From Cupriavidus sp. IDO (GTDB lineage Bacteria > Pseudomonadota > Gammaproteobacteria > Burkholderiales > Burkholderiaceae): DNA of 64,000 nt. The notes under the pieces were generated by a model. The model saw only the letters and a program-made list of their open reading frames with translations. It was not told the DNA's origin and did no database searches. The DNA is taken from NCBI RefSeq assembly GCF_000812465.1, contig NZ_JWMA01000181.1, positions 1 through 64,000 on the forward strand, read 5' to 3'. Of this stretch, positions 56,911 to 64,000 are shown in pieces. The stretch's first letter is position 1. Each line of letters starts with the position of its first letter. A program made the position numbers and the translations under genes.

Positions 56911-56960
56911 TCCGCAAGATCCTTCAAATCGCTCCTGGCGCTGCGTCGCAGAATTGGATG
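56898..56960. repeat. Direct repeat, copy B (about 63 bp, imperfect)
   Basis: This is the second copy of the repeat at 56690-56752. It begins inside the last codons of the AraC remnant and ends 30 bp before the threonine aldolase ATG. Confidence 0.6.
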
Positions 56961-56990
56961 CATCCACCTCATGCCAAAGGGAGATCCACC

Positions 56991-58097
56991 ATGATTGATT
57001 TGCGCAGCGACACCTGCAGCCAGCCGACCGAAGCCATGCGTCATGCCATGGCGAACGCCCCCGTGGGCGACGACGTCTACGGTGACGATCCGACCGTCAA
57101 ACGCCTGGAGCGTGAAGTTGCCGAGTTCCTTGGCAAGGAAGACGCGATTTATATGGTCACCGGCACGATGACCAACCAGGTTGCGATTCGTGCACACACC
57201 GAGCATGGGGACGCGGTTCTCTTTGATCAGAACGCGCACGTCTATATCCTCGAAGGCGGTGCTCCTGCAGCATTCTCTGGTGTGCTGCCACGGCTCCTTC
57301 CCGGTGTCCGCGGCGTCTTTTCGCCGGATGATTTGCAAGCCGCGCTGGGGGTGCCGCACCGCTTCTTTCCCAGCACCGTCGCCGCACCGGCGAAACTGCT
57401 GTGCATCGAGAACACGCACAACCTCGGTGGCGGGAAGGTCTGGCCGATGGAACGACTGAAGGCGGTGTGCCAGACCGCGCGTCAGCGGGGCCTCGCGCTG
57501 CATCTGGACGGCGCTCGCCTCTGGCATGCTTCGGTAGCCACGGGGATTCCCGAGAGCGAATATGCCACGCTGTTCGATACCGTCAGCATTTGCTTTTCGA
57601 AAGCCATGGGTGCCCCGGTTGGCTCGGTACTCGCCGGGTCGCGGGACTTCATTACCCGGGCCCGACGGTTCAAGCAGCAGTTCGGCGGAGGCTTTCGTCA
57701 GGCCGGCATCATTGCGGCGGGCGCCCTGTATGCGCTGCATAACAATCGCGGACGACTGGCCGAAGACCACTATCACGCGAAGCTGCTCGCTGAAGGTATC
57801 TCTGCGCTTCCAGGCATCGCGCTGGATGTTGCCACGGTAGAGACAAATATTGTCCGATTCTCGGTGACGTCGATGCCGGCAACGGAGTTTGTCGACCGGC
57901 TCTATGAGCGCGGCCTCTACGTCCTTCCCTCCGGAGCCGACGGCGTTCGCGCCATCCCGTACCTGAACATCGCCGAGTCTGACATTCGCAATGCCGTCGC
58001 CATCATCGGGTCGGTCGCGTCGGAGCATGCGGGAGCTGCCGGGCGCTTTGGTACGCCCGGTGCAGCGCCGGCCGGGCAAAGCAGCGCCGGGTACTAG
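56991..58097 (+). CDS. ltaE: Low-specificity L-threonine aldolase
   Basis: This 368-residue PLP enzyme should cleave threonine or allo-threonine to glycine and acetaldehyde. It starts MIDLRSDTCSQPTEAMRHAM and has GDDVYGDDPTVKRLE, NTHNLGGGKVWP, HLDGARLWHA (the PLP Asp) and the Schiff-base Lys in ICFSKAMGAPVGSVLAG. The C-terminus carries a short Ala/Gly-rich tail beyond the usual end. GGGAGATCC precedes ATG 56991. It has no operon partner; an AraC remnant and a repeat lie upstream. Confidence 0.9.
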   Translation: MIDLRSDTCSQPTEAMRHAMANAPVGDDVYGDDPTVKRLEREVAEFLGKEDAIYMVTGTMTNQVAIRAHTEHGDAVLFDQNAHVYILEGGAPAAFSGVLPRLLPGVRGVFSPDDLQAALGVPHRFFPSTVAAPAKLLCIENTHNLGGGKVWPMERLKAVCQTARQRGLALHLDGARLWHASVATGIPESEYATLFDTVSICFSKAMGAPVGSVLAGSRDFITRARRFKQQFGGGFRQAGIIAAGALYALHNNRGRLAEDHYHAKLLAEGISALPGIALDVATVETNIVRFSVTSMPATEFVDRLYERGLYVLPSGADGVRAIPYLNIAESDIRNAVAIIGSVASEHAGAAGRFGTPGAAPAGQSSAGY

Positions 58098-58135
58098 CCC
58101 CTTCGTGTCGGCGCCGGGCCAACGATCGGAAGGTA

Positions 58136-58345
58136 CTAGTCGTTCGCGTCGCCTGAAGTGGCCTGGTCAATCTCCCGTTTCGCTGCCGCATAGGCCTTGT
58201 CGATCGCGACCGCTTCCGAGGGAGCGGGATCTGCCGTGTCATGCCGCTGCCCGTGACCACGGATGCCATACGACCACTCCCACTGGCCGCTCGCGTTCTT
58301 CCTGGTCTGGATCGAGATCTCCCGGCCCTTGTATCTATGTTCCAT
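58136..58345 (-). CDS. Small hypothetical protein (69 aa)
   Basis: This 69-residue polar protein begins MEHRYKGREISIQTRKNASG and continues QWEWSYGIRGHGQRH before a helical, acidic end. It has no membrane segment. CGGAGAA lies upstream of the ATG at 58345. The N-terminal part looks like a small beta-sheet domain seen in short Burkholderiales proteins. Function is unknown. Confidence 0.6.
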   Translation of the reverse strand: MEHRYKGREISIQTRKNASGQWEWSYGIRGHGQRHDTADPAPSEAVAIDKAYAAAKREIDQATSGDAND

Positions 58346-58661
58346 GGTGAGTTCTCCGAAATTTGGGGGATCGCAGGGTCAACCTTGCGCGGATCCCTGC
58401 CGTTATTGGATTGCTACGACACGCGATTCCGAGGTCGCCCTGCAGGTCCCGCCTGGCTGCTGTTGCTATTTCACCAAATGCCATGCAGGAGCGCCGGGTT
58501 GTGGCCTAAAGTTAAAGTGCTTTCTCAGGATTTGCGTGGCATTCAGGTGCATCACCAAACACCTAGCAGTAACGCCGCAAAGACGGCGGGCCTTACGAGG
58601 CAATTCTCAGATGTTGAGCCGGGCGCTGCGGCATGGCGGAACCAGCGTGAGGGAGGGGGTC
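58346..58661. other. Intergenic region between two divergent small genes
   Basis: No coding sequence is supported here. The two flanking small genes diverge, so both promoters should lie in it, but I see no clear -35/-10 pair and no strong dyad. Confidence 0.5.
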
Positions 58662-58913
58662 ATGAAAAGCACAAATGAGCAGTCCTTGCGGTCGCAGGTA
58701 GAAAAATGGCTCGCGCCCGGGCCCACGACGTCGGTCCATGTCGTTGAATTCAGCCGGACTCCATCGGGCGGGCGACGCTATGTATGCGTCGAGACAGCGC
58801 AGCAGGTTGGCCTGCGTGCGCTGTTCTTCTTCCGGCACGATGACGGCCGCTGGTGCGTGTTCCCGCCCGCAGCCGATTGGCCGACGATGACCGCTGGCCG
58901 TCTTGCTCTCTGA
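58662..58913 (+). CDS. Small hypothetical protein (83 aa)
   Basis: This 83-residue protein begins MKSTNEQSLRSQVEKWLAPG and has a beta-rich centre, RRYVCVETAQQVGLRALFFF, then RHDDGRWCVFPPAA. GGAGGGGG lies just before the ATG. I recall short proteins of this pattern in Cupriavidus and Burkholderia annotated as hypothetical. It has no signal or membrane segment, and no function can be assigned. It converges on the DUF2383 gene. Confidence 0.65.
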   Translation: MKSTNEQSLRSQVEKWLAPGPTTSVHVVEFSRTPSGGRRYVCVETAQQVGLRALFFFRHDDGRWCVFPPAADWPTMTAGRLAL

Positions 58914-58961
58914 GTGATCGTGGCCGCTCGCGCCAGGCGGACTGGCACGAGCGGCGGACCC

Positions 58962-59414
58962 TCAGTGGATCTGCATGCCGCGCATGGCATGGAGTCGGTC
59001 ATGGTGCAGCATCAACGTCCCATACTGGCGCTGAAGCGCTGCGTTGGCCTCCGGCGGCAGAGACTTCATCATGACGGACTGATACTCCCGTCTGGCGGCC
59101 TCTTCCTCATGCTCGCACATGCCCAGCACTGCGTCGTCATTGCTCGGCGACAGCATGTGGCGGAATGCCATCCAGCCGCGGAACAGCATCCCATTCATGC
59201 TGCCCCGGTCCGATGGTTCGCCGCCCATGGCACTGACCAGCGACTGCAATTCCTTCACCGAGGCCCGACAGGACTCCGCGGTGCTGGCCAGGATGTCGCG
59301 CAGTTCCGCATTGCGCACTTCGCTGGCGCCAGTCATGCAGGCCAGTTCGCTGTCCTTGTCGACCTCGATCAGCTGGTTCAGGGCGATGACAGTTTGCTTC
59401 TGATTGACGTCCAT
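58962..59414 (-). CDS. DUF2383 / PA2169-family four-helix-bundle protein
   Basis: This 150-residue all-helical protein begins MDVNQKQTVIALNQLIEVDK and has repeated Glu/His positions (CEHEEEAARREYQ, LMLHHDRLHAMR). This matches the ferritin-like DUF2383/PA2169 family, which has the fold of a metal-binding four-helix bundle. Members are found with stress genes; no reaction is established. It stands alone between a small hypothetical gene and the patatin gene. Confidence 0.8.
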   Translation of the reverse strand: MDVNQKQTVIALNQLIEVDKDSELACMTGASEVRNAELRDILASTAESCRASVKELQSLVSAMGGEPSDRGSMNGMLFRGWMAFRHMLSPSNDDAVLGMCEHEEEAARREYQSVMMKSLPPEANAALQRQYGTLMLHHDRLHAMRGMQIH

Positions 59415-59688
59415 GAAATTCTCCCACCATGCATCCGGCGACCCGCGGCTTCACCGCCAGTCGCCAGGTCCGCCAATGGAGGAACCGCCACGGCGCAGGC
59501 GGCCGAAAGAGCATCGTCAGGGATGCCGTCAACATGAATCGGCCGGTGCGCGCCGGGCCCCATCTGCCCGCTCGTTCAGACGCGAGGCATGAATCCATGA
59601 TAGGAGACGTCCGAACCCTGGCGGGAAAGCGTGTCATGACCCGGCGCACTCGCTTCAAGCCTGCAAGCGGCGCTTGCCCCGTCACTGT

Positions 59689-60888
59689 CTATTTCGCGGC
59701 CCCCGAGTGGGCTGGCCCATGCGATGCATCCGGCATCTCCGCGCTGATCCGATGCACGGCAATTCCCTCGATCGGATCCAGTGGCTCGCGCCAGGGGGCG
59801 CGCTCCAGTGCGCGTCGTGTATCCTCGTAGCCGGCCATCCAGCGGCGCTCGATCCCGCTGTTGGAGAAGTCGATATCGCGGTGCATGTCGTTACCGTCGA
59901 GTTGCGGCGCATCGAGTTCGACCACGTGCATGGTCGTCCCGCACCCCCAGCCGAGCAGTTCCTGCACGACAGCCTGTTCGCGTTCGCTTGCCGGAATGTG
60001 CTTGGCCAGCTCGCGGATCACATGCCGCAGGCGATGGATCTGCCGCTGCCGCTCGAGGTGGCTTTCCGCCCGGCTTGAATACTGGATGTCCCGCAACCGG
60101 CTCATCACCTGCCAGATGGAGTCGGGCTCCGGGCCGCCGGCGGGCCAAAGCTGCACGGCGAAGATCAGCGAGCTGCGGCGCGGGCGGTCATCGAGGACAG
60201 CCTCGAGCGGGGTGTTCGAGTAGATGCCGCCGTCCCAGTATGGCTCGCCCTCGACCTGCACGGAGGGAAAGCCGGGTGGGAATGCCGCCGACGCCATCAC
60301 GTGATCGACGTTCAGCGGCGCGTCGCGGTTGGTGAAGTAGCGCATGCGGCCGCTGCGGACACTGACCGTGCCAACTGTCAGCCGTGTCTGCCTGGTGTTC
60401 AGGTAGTCAAAGTCGACCAGTCTGGCCAGGGTCGCGCGCAGCGGCGAAGTGGAATAGAACGCCGCCCTGGCGAGGCCGACAGTCGCGCGTACGCCCATCC
60501 ACCAGGCGTCGGGACTTGGGGTGAAGAACGAGGGAATGCCCCGGGTCGTGACCGCCAGCACGCGCATCCAGTCCTCGAACGGGCGAAAGATGCCGCTCCC
60601 CTCGGCAGCGCCACGATAGGCAACACCATCCCAGAACTGCTTGAGCCGGGAGAGTCGCCGCGCTGGCGGATTGCCGGCAATGATGGCTCCGTTGATCGCC
60701 CCGATCGAGGTACCGATCACCCATTCCGGCTCGAGACCCGCCTCATGCAGGGCCTGATAGACGCCCACCTGGTAGGCGCCCAGCGCGCCGCCACCTTGCA
60801 GTACCAGCACCACCTGGCCCGGCAGCGCCGCGCCCGGCGCTTCGGCTTGCGCTGGCCCGGTGCCTGGTGCATTCGCCTTCTTGCCCAT
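59689..60888 (-). CDS. Patatin-like phospholipase with DUF3734 C-terminus
   Basis: This 399-residue lipid acyl hydrolase uses a Ser-Asp dyad. The oxyanion loop is GGGALGAYQVG (about 34-44), the nucleophile lies in GTSIGAING (about 63) and the catalytic Asp in YWDGGIYSNTP (about 217). The C-terminal third, ESHLERQRQIHRLRHVIREL onwards, is the DUF3734 extension common in proteobacterial patatins. ATG 60888 has GGGGAAG upstream. There is no signal peptide, so it is cytoplasmic or membrane-associated. In PHA-producing bacteria related proteins are sometimes linked to granules, but nothing here shows that. Confidence 0.88.
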   Translation of the reverse strand: MGKKANAPGTGPAQAEAPGAALPGQVVLVLQGGGALGAYQVGVYQALHEAGLEPEWVIGTSIGAINGAIIAGNPPARRLSRLKQFWDGVAYRGAAEGSGIFRPFEDWMRVLAVTTRGIPSFFTPSPDAWWMGVRATVGLARAAFYSTSPLRATLARLVDFDYLNTRQTRLTVGTVSVRSGRMRYFTNRDAPLNVDHVMASAAFPPGFPSVQVEGEPYWDGGIYSNTPLEAVLDDRPRRSSLIFAVQLWPAGGPEPDSIWQVMSRLRDIQYSSRAESHLERQRQIHRLRHVIRELAKHIPASEREQAVVQELLGWGCGTTMHVVELDAPQLDGNDMHRDIDFSNSGIERRWMAGYEDTRRALERAPWREPLDPIEGIAVHRISAEMPDASHGPAHSGAAK

Positions 60889-61225
60889 TGCTTCCCCTAT
60901 TGGCGTGGCACAGGGACTCCAACTGCTCGCTAGTATCGCCCCCCATATCCGGGTCGGCAATCGCCGCTTCGACCGACCCACCGCGCGTTTCGCCCGGCGC
61001 GCCAGGGCGGCCTTTCGGATGCCGGCGCTCCTGCCCGCGCTGGCCTATGCCGATGGCGGAGACAAGCCTTGCGGATTTTCGCGCAGAGGTCCTTCCATGA
61101 CAGCGTCGCCGGCCGTTGTGTGTCCTCCGGCGACGCGCTATCCTCGCCAGGGTGCTGTATCAGTCCCGTCGGGACTGTCCGCCCCCGCCTTCCGCTTCAC
61201 AACCTACAACCCCGGAGACCTATCC
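60889..61225. other. Divergent promoter region between patatin and M20 peptidase genes
   Basis: The two genes diverge, so this 337-bp stretch should hold both promoters. I see no coding sequence of its own and no clear sigma-70, sigma-54 or operator element. Confidence 0.5.
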
Positions 61226-62509
61226 ATGCCTTGCCGTACCACTCTGCGCGCCACCATCCTGTTCCTCGCCTGCGCCACGCTTGCCGGCACCGCTTCCGCC
61301 GCCGCGGTCGAGCCGGTTCACCAGCTCGCGCAGCAGGAAAAGCCCGCGCTCATCGCGACCCTGAAGGATCTGGTGTCGATCGAGTCCGGCAGCAAGGACA
61401 TCGAAGGGCTGGACCGCATTGCCACGCTGATCCGCGACCGGCTGGCGGCGCTGGGTGGGGACGCCAGGATCATCGAGCCCGCCGAGGTCTACCGGATGGA
61501 CGACACGCCCAAACAGGTGGGCAAGATGGTGCAGGCGCAGTTCAAGGGCAGCGGCAAGCGCAACATCATGCTGATCGCGCACATGGACACCGTGTACCTG
61601 CGCGGCATGCTGGCCCAGCAGCCGTTCCGCATCGAAGGTGACCGCGCCTATGGGCTCGGCATCGCCGACGACAAGAACGGCGTGGCCGTGATCCTGCACA
61701 CCATCGCCATCCTGCAGAAGATGAAGTTCAGGGACTACGGCACGCTGACGGTGCTGATCAATGGCGACGAGGAAATCAGCTCGCCCGGGGCGCGGGCCAT
61801 GCTCAGCAAGCTGGGCGCGCAGCAGGATGCCGTGTTCTCCTGCGAAGCCAGCCGCGTCACCGGCGACCGCCTGTCGCTTGCCACCAGCGGCATCGGCTCG
61901 ATCTATCTCTCGGTGCACGGCAAGGCATCGCATGCGGGGAGTTCCCCCGAGCAGGGCCGCAATGCGCTCTATGAACTGTCGCACCAGGTCCTGCAGATGC
62001 GCGACCTCTCCAATCCGGCCACCGGCCTCAAGGTCAACTGGACGGTCTCCTCCGCCGGTACCAATCGCAACGTGATCCCCGCCACTGCGACCGCGCAGGC
62101 CGACGTGCGCGTGCTGCGCACCGCTGATTACGACAACCTCGAGAAAACGCTGCAGGAACGCGTCCGGCAACAGCTGATTCCGGACACCAGGGTCGAAGTC
62201 AAGTTCGAGCGCCGCCGCCCGCCGCTCGAGGTCAGCGACGCGGCACGCAAGCTGGCCGCGCATGCGCAAGGCATCTATGCAGAGATCGGCGAAACGCTCC
62301 AGGTGCATGACACCGCTGAAGGCGGAGGCACCGATGCCGCCTTCGCGGCCGCGGCCACCAAAGCGCCCGTGATCGAGCGCTTCGGGCTGCGAGGGTTCGG
62401 CGCCCACTCCAATGACGCCGAGTATGTCGACCTGAACTCGGTCACGCCGAGGCTGTACCTGCTGACGCGGATGATCATGGACGTCTCGCAGGACAAGGCC
62501 GGGCGTTAA
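61226..62509 (+). CDS. Exported M20-family metallopeptidase (glutamate carboxypeptidase type)
   Basis: This 427-residue M20 peptidase has a Sec signal (MPCRTTLRATILFLACATLA with cleavage near ASA-AAV). Metal ligands are visible as AHMDTVYLRG, GIADDKNGVA, NGDEEISSPGA (with the catalytic Glu), and a late GFGAHSNDAEY. The dimerisation domain contains SIYLSVHGKASHAGSSPEQG. This is the arrangement of carboxypeptidase G2, which removes C-terminal glutamate from folates and peptides. The substrate is not known. CGGAGACC precedes ATG 61226. It converges on the flavoprotein gene. Confidence 0.9.
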   Translation: MPCRTTLRATILFLACATLAGTASAAAVEPVHQLAQQEKPALIATLKDLVSIESGSKDIEGLDRIATLIRDRLAALGGDARIIEPAEVYRMDDTPKQVGKMVQAQFKGSGKRNIMLIAHMDTVYLRGMLAQQPFRIEGDRAYGLGIADDKNGVAVILHTIAILQKMKFRDYGTLTVLINGDEEISSPGARAMLSKLGAQQDAVFSCEASRVTGDRLSLATSGIGSIYLSVHGKASHAGSSPEQGRNALYELSHQVLQMRDLSNPATGLKVNWTVSSAGTNRNVIPATATAQADVRVLRTADYDNLEKTLQERVRQQLIPDTRVEVKFERRRPPLEVSDAARKLAAHAQGIYAEIGETLQVHDTAEGGGTDAAFAAAATKAPVIERFGLRGFGAHSNDAEYVDLNSVTPRLYLLTRMIMDVSQDKAGR

Positions 62510-62522
62510 GCGGGACAGGGCA

Positions 62523-63902
62523 CTAGGCCAGTGGCCGCAACTCCTGCAGCAGCGTAGGCACCAGCTCGGACACCGTGGGATGGATATGCATCCCGCGGCT
62601 GATGGTGGTATAGGGAGCTTTGGCATACATGATGTCGAGCAGTGAGTGAATCACCTCGTCGCCGCTCAGGCCGAGGAGCGCGGCACCCAGGATCATGCGC
62701 GTGTCCGCGTCGACCACCACCTTCATGAAGCCCAGGCTCTCGCCTTTCTCCACGGCTCGCCCGACGCGGCTCATCGGGCGGGTGCCGACCAGCAGCTTGC
62801 GCCCGGATTGCCGGGCTTCTGTTTCTGTCATGCCGGCGCGGCCGAGCGGCGGGTCGATGAACATGGCATAGGCCTGGATGCGGTCCGACACCTTGCGGGG
62901 ATCGTTGTCGAGGAGGTTGGCCGCAACGATCTCATAATCGTTGTACGACGTATGCGTGAACGCGCCGCGGCCGTTGCAGTCGCCGAGCGCCCAGATGCCA
63001 AGGACATTGGTGCGCAACTGTTCGTCCACCTTGATATAGCCGCGAGCATCGGTCTCGACCCCTGCCTTGTCCAGCCCCAGTTCGTCCGTATTGGGCACGC
63101 GCCCGACCGCCAGCAGCAGGTGGGAGCCATGGACGTCCGGCGACCCGCTCGCGCAATCGAGCCCGACGGCAATGTGATCGCCTTCCCTGCGCGCGCTCAG
63201 GCAGTTGGCATCGAGCCGGATCTCGATTCCCTCGCCCTCCAGGATCTCCCGCACTGCGTGCGACACATCCTCATCTTCGCGCTGGATCAGGCGCGGGCCT
63301 TTTTCGACGATGGTCACCCTGGCCCCGAAGCGCCGGTACATCTGGCCAAATTCCAGACCAATATAGCTGCCGCCGATCACGATCAGGTGCTCCGGCAGGA
63401 AATCCACATCCATCATGCCCGAGTTGGTGAGGTACGGTACCTGATCCAGCCCCGGCATGGGCGGAACCAGGGCCCTGCCGCCGACGTTCACGAAAATCCG
63501 GTCGGCCTCCAGCAGTTCGCCGTTGACCCGCACCCCGTGCGCGCTCTCGAAGCGGGCGTGCCCCTGGTAGACGGTGCCGTTCTCCAGCTTGCGCATCCAC
63601 TGTTCCACACCGCTGCTGGAGCGGCCGGATATCTCGTCCTTGCGCGCCTTCACCTGCTTCATGTCGACCGCGACCGGCCCGCCGATCGTCACACCATATT
63701 CGGCGGCCCGCCGCGCCACCCGGGCCGCGTATGCGCTTGCAATGAGGGTCTTGGTGGGAATGCAGCCAGTGTTCACGCAGGTGCCGCCAAAACGTGCGCG
63801 CTCGATGACGGCCAGTTTCATGCCCGCGCCAGACAGCCGTGCGGCGAGTGCGGGGCCGGATTGCCCGGTGCCGATGATGATCGCGTCGAATCGCTGAGCC
63901 AT
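62523..63902 (-). CDS. FAD-dependent pyridine nucleotide-disulfide oxidoreductase (MerA/Lpd-like)
   Basis: This 459-residue flavoprotein has an FAD-binding IIIGTGQSGPALAARL start, the redox-active CVNTGC (Cys42, Cys47), an NAD(P)-binding VIGGSYIGLEFGQMYRRFG, the second FAD motif LGIWALGDCNGRG and a C-terminal HIHPTVSELVPTLL with the His/Glu pair. It lacks the extra Cys pair of mercuric reductases and stands apart from any 2-oxo-acid dehydrogenase genes. It may reduce a low-molecular-weight disulfide or metal; the substrate is open. ATG 63902 follows GGAG by seven bases. It lies 27 bp downstream of another minus-strand gene cut by the window edge. Confidence 0.87.
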   Translation of the reverse strand: MAQRFDAIIIGTGQSGPALAARLSGAGMKLAVIERARFGGTCVNTGCIPTKTLIASAYAARVARRAAEYGVTIGGPVAVDMKQVKARKDEISGRSSSGVEQWMRKLENGTVYQGHARFESAHGVRVNGELLEADRIFVNVGGRALVPPMPGLDQVPYLTNSGMMDVDFLPEHLIVIGGSYIGLEFGQMYRRFGARVTIVEKGPRLIQREDEDVSHAVREILEGEGIEIRLDANCLSARREGDHIAVGLDCASGSPDVHGSHLLLAVGRVPNTDELGLDKAGVETDARGYIKVDEQLRTNVLGIWALGDCNGRGAFTHTSYNDYEIVAANLLDNDPRKVSDRIQAYAMFIDPPLGRAGMTETEARQSGRKLLVGTRPMSRVGRAVEKGESLGFMKVVVDADTRMILGAALLGLSGDEVIHSLLDIMYAKAPYTTISRGMHIHPTVSELVPTLLQELRPLA

Positions 63903-63929
63903 CACGAATCTCCTTGTCTTGTACCGTGC

Positions 63930-64000
63930 TCACCGCAGCGCGGATTTCAAGAACCACTGTAGGCCGTCGCGGCGTTCCCAGGTGGCGCTGTGCAGCCATC
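63930..64000 (-). CDS. C-terminal end of an unidentified gene (partial)
   Basis: One minus-strand frame runs open from the window edge and reads WLHSATWERRDGLQWFLKSA followed by LR and TGA at 63932-63930. Its closeness to the flavoprotein gene in the same orientation suggests an operon. Only 23 residues are visible, and I cannot assign a family. Confidence 0.4.
   Translation of the reverse strand, partial: WLHSATWERRDGLQWFLKSALR

Noticed and set aside
1..64000. tRNA/rRNA genes, CRISPR arrays, intact IS elements, attachment sites
   Set aside because: None could be recognised; the gene scraps show decay, but no transposase, terminal repeats or target duplications were seen beside them.

Overview
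The window is high-GC DNA with tightly packed, often translationally coupled operons. It carries a complete red-type Calvin cycle operon (cbbLSXYEFPTZGKA with divergent cbbR) in the order known from Cupriavidus necator. A molybdenum formate-dehydrogenase-like gene with its maturation genes, an oxalate/formate-type transporter, a cyanide-insensitive bd oxidase and a PHA-depolymerase tail all fit a facultatively autotrophic betaproteobacterium of the Cupriavidus/Ralstonia group. The replicon is probably an accessory one (second chromosome or chromid). No tRNA, rRNA, CRISPR array or intact insertion sequence was seen.

Layout. 1-116: tail of a PHA/PHB depolymerase. 632-7899 (minus): a seven-gene, overlapping operon with a complete aminoethylphosphonate (AEP) pathway (PEP phosphomutase, phosphonopyruvate decarboxylase, AEP transaminase). 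It also has two nucleotidyltransferase domains, a CDP-alcohol phosphotransferase, an HpnL-like membrane protein and a 2-oxoglutarate/Fe(II) oxygenase; I read it as phosphonolipid biosynthesis. 8169-9600: PadR regulator among broken genes. 9702-13453: lipoprotein phosphoesterase divergent from a MauG-type di-heme peroxidase, with a Pho-box-like site between. 14390-15261: a gene graveyard with remnants of a second cbb operon (prk joined to a formate-dehydrogenase-like tail) and of fdoG-fdoI-fdhE.

15296-18182 (minus): FNT-family channel and a fused PP2C phosphatase/Ser-Thr kinase. They lie behind an NtrC-like site, a possible sigma-54 promoter and a leader with the two hexaloop hairpins and overlapping terminator expected of ANTAR antitermination, so I read them as nitrate/nitrite assimilation genes. 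18183-31909: the cbb operon and cbbR. 31994-37000: RcnB-like protein, then an IclR-regulated catabolic patch (CoA ligase, SDR with Phe at the catalytic Tyr, DsbA-like isomerase, acyl-CoA dehydrogenase scrap).

37218-42534: sensor kinase and sigma-54 response regulator divergent from an OFA-family MFS transporter and its 40-residue partner; the intergenic region has a good -24/-12 element and two similar inverted repeats 32 bp apart. 42815-48542: cyanide-insensitive bd oxidase with a DUF2474 small subunit, run on into a FUSC/DUF1656/HlyD efflux system. 48672-56544: moaA converging on a minus-strand operon of an FdhF-like molybdoenzyme, psiE, fdhD, moeA, a MocR-type regulator and a small winged-helix protein. 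56690-64000: AraC remnant with repeats, threonine aldolase, small hypothetical proteins, DUF2383 protein, patatin, M20 peptidase and a MerA/Lpd-like flavoprotein.

Together the window links autotrophic carbon fixation, formate/oxalate metabolism with molybdopterin synthesis, nitrogen-controlled uptake and phosphate/phosphonate chemistry. The best candidates for new biology are the phosphonolipid operon, the NtrC/ANTAR leader between cbbA and the FNT gene, and the remnant of a second cbb operon.
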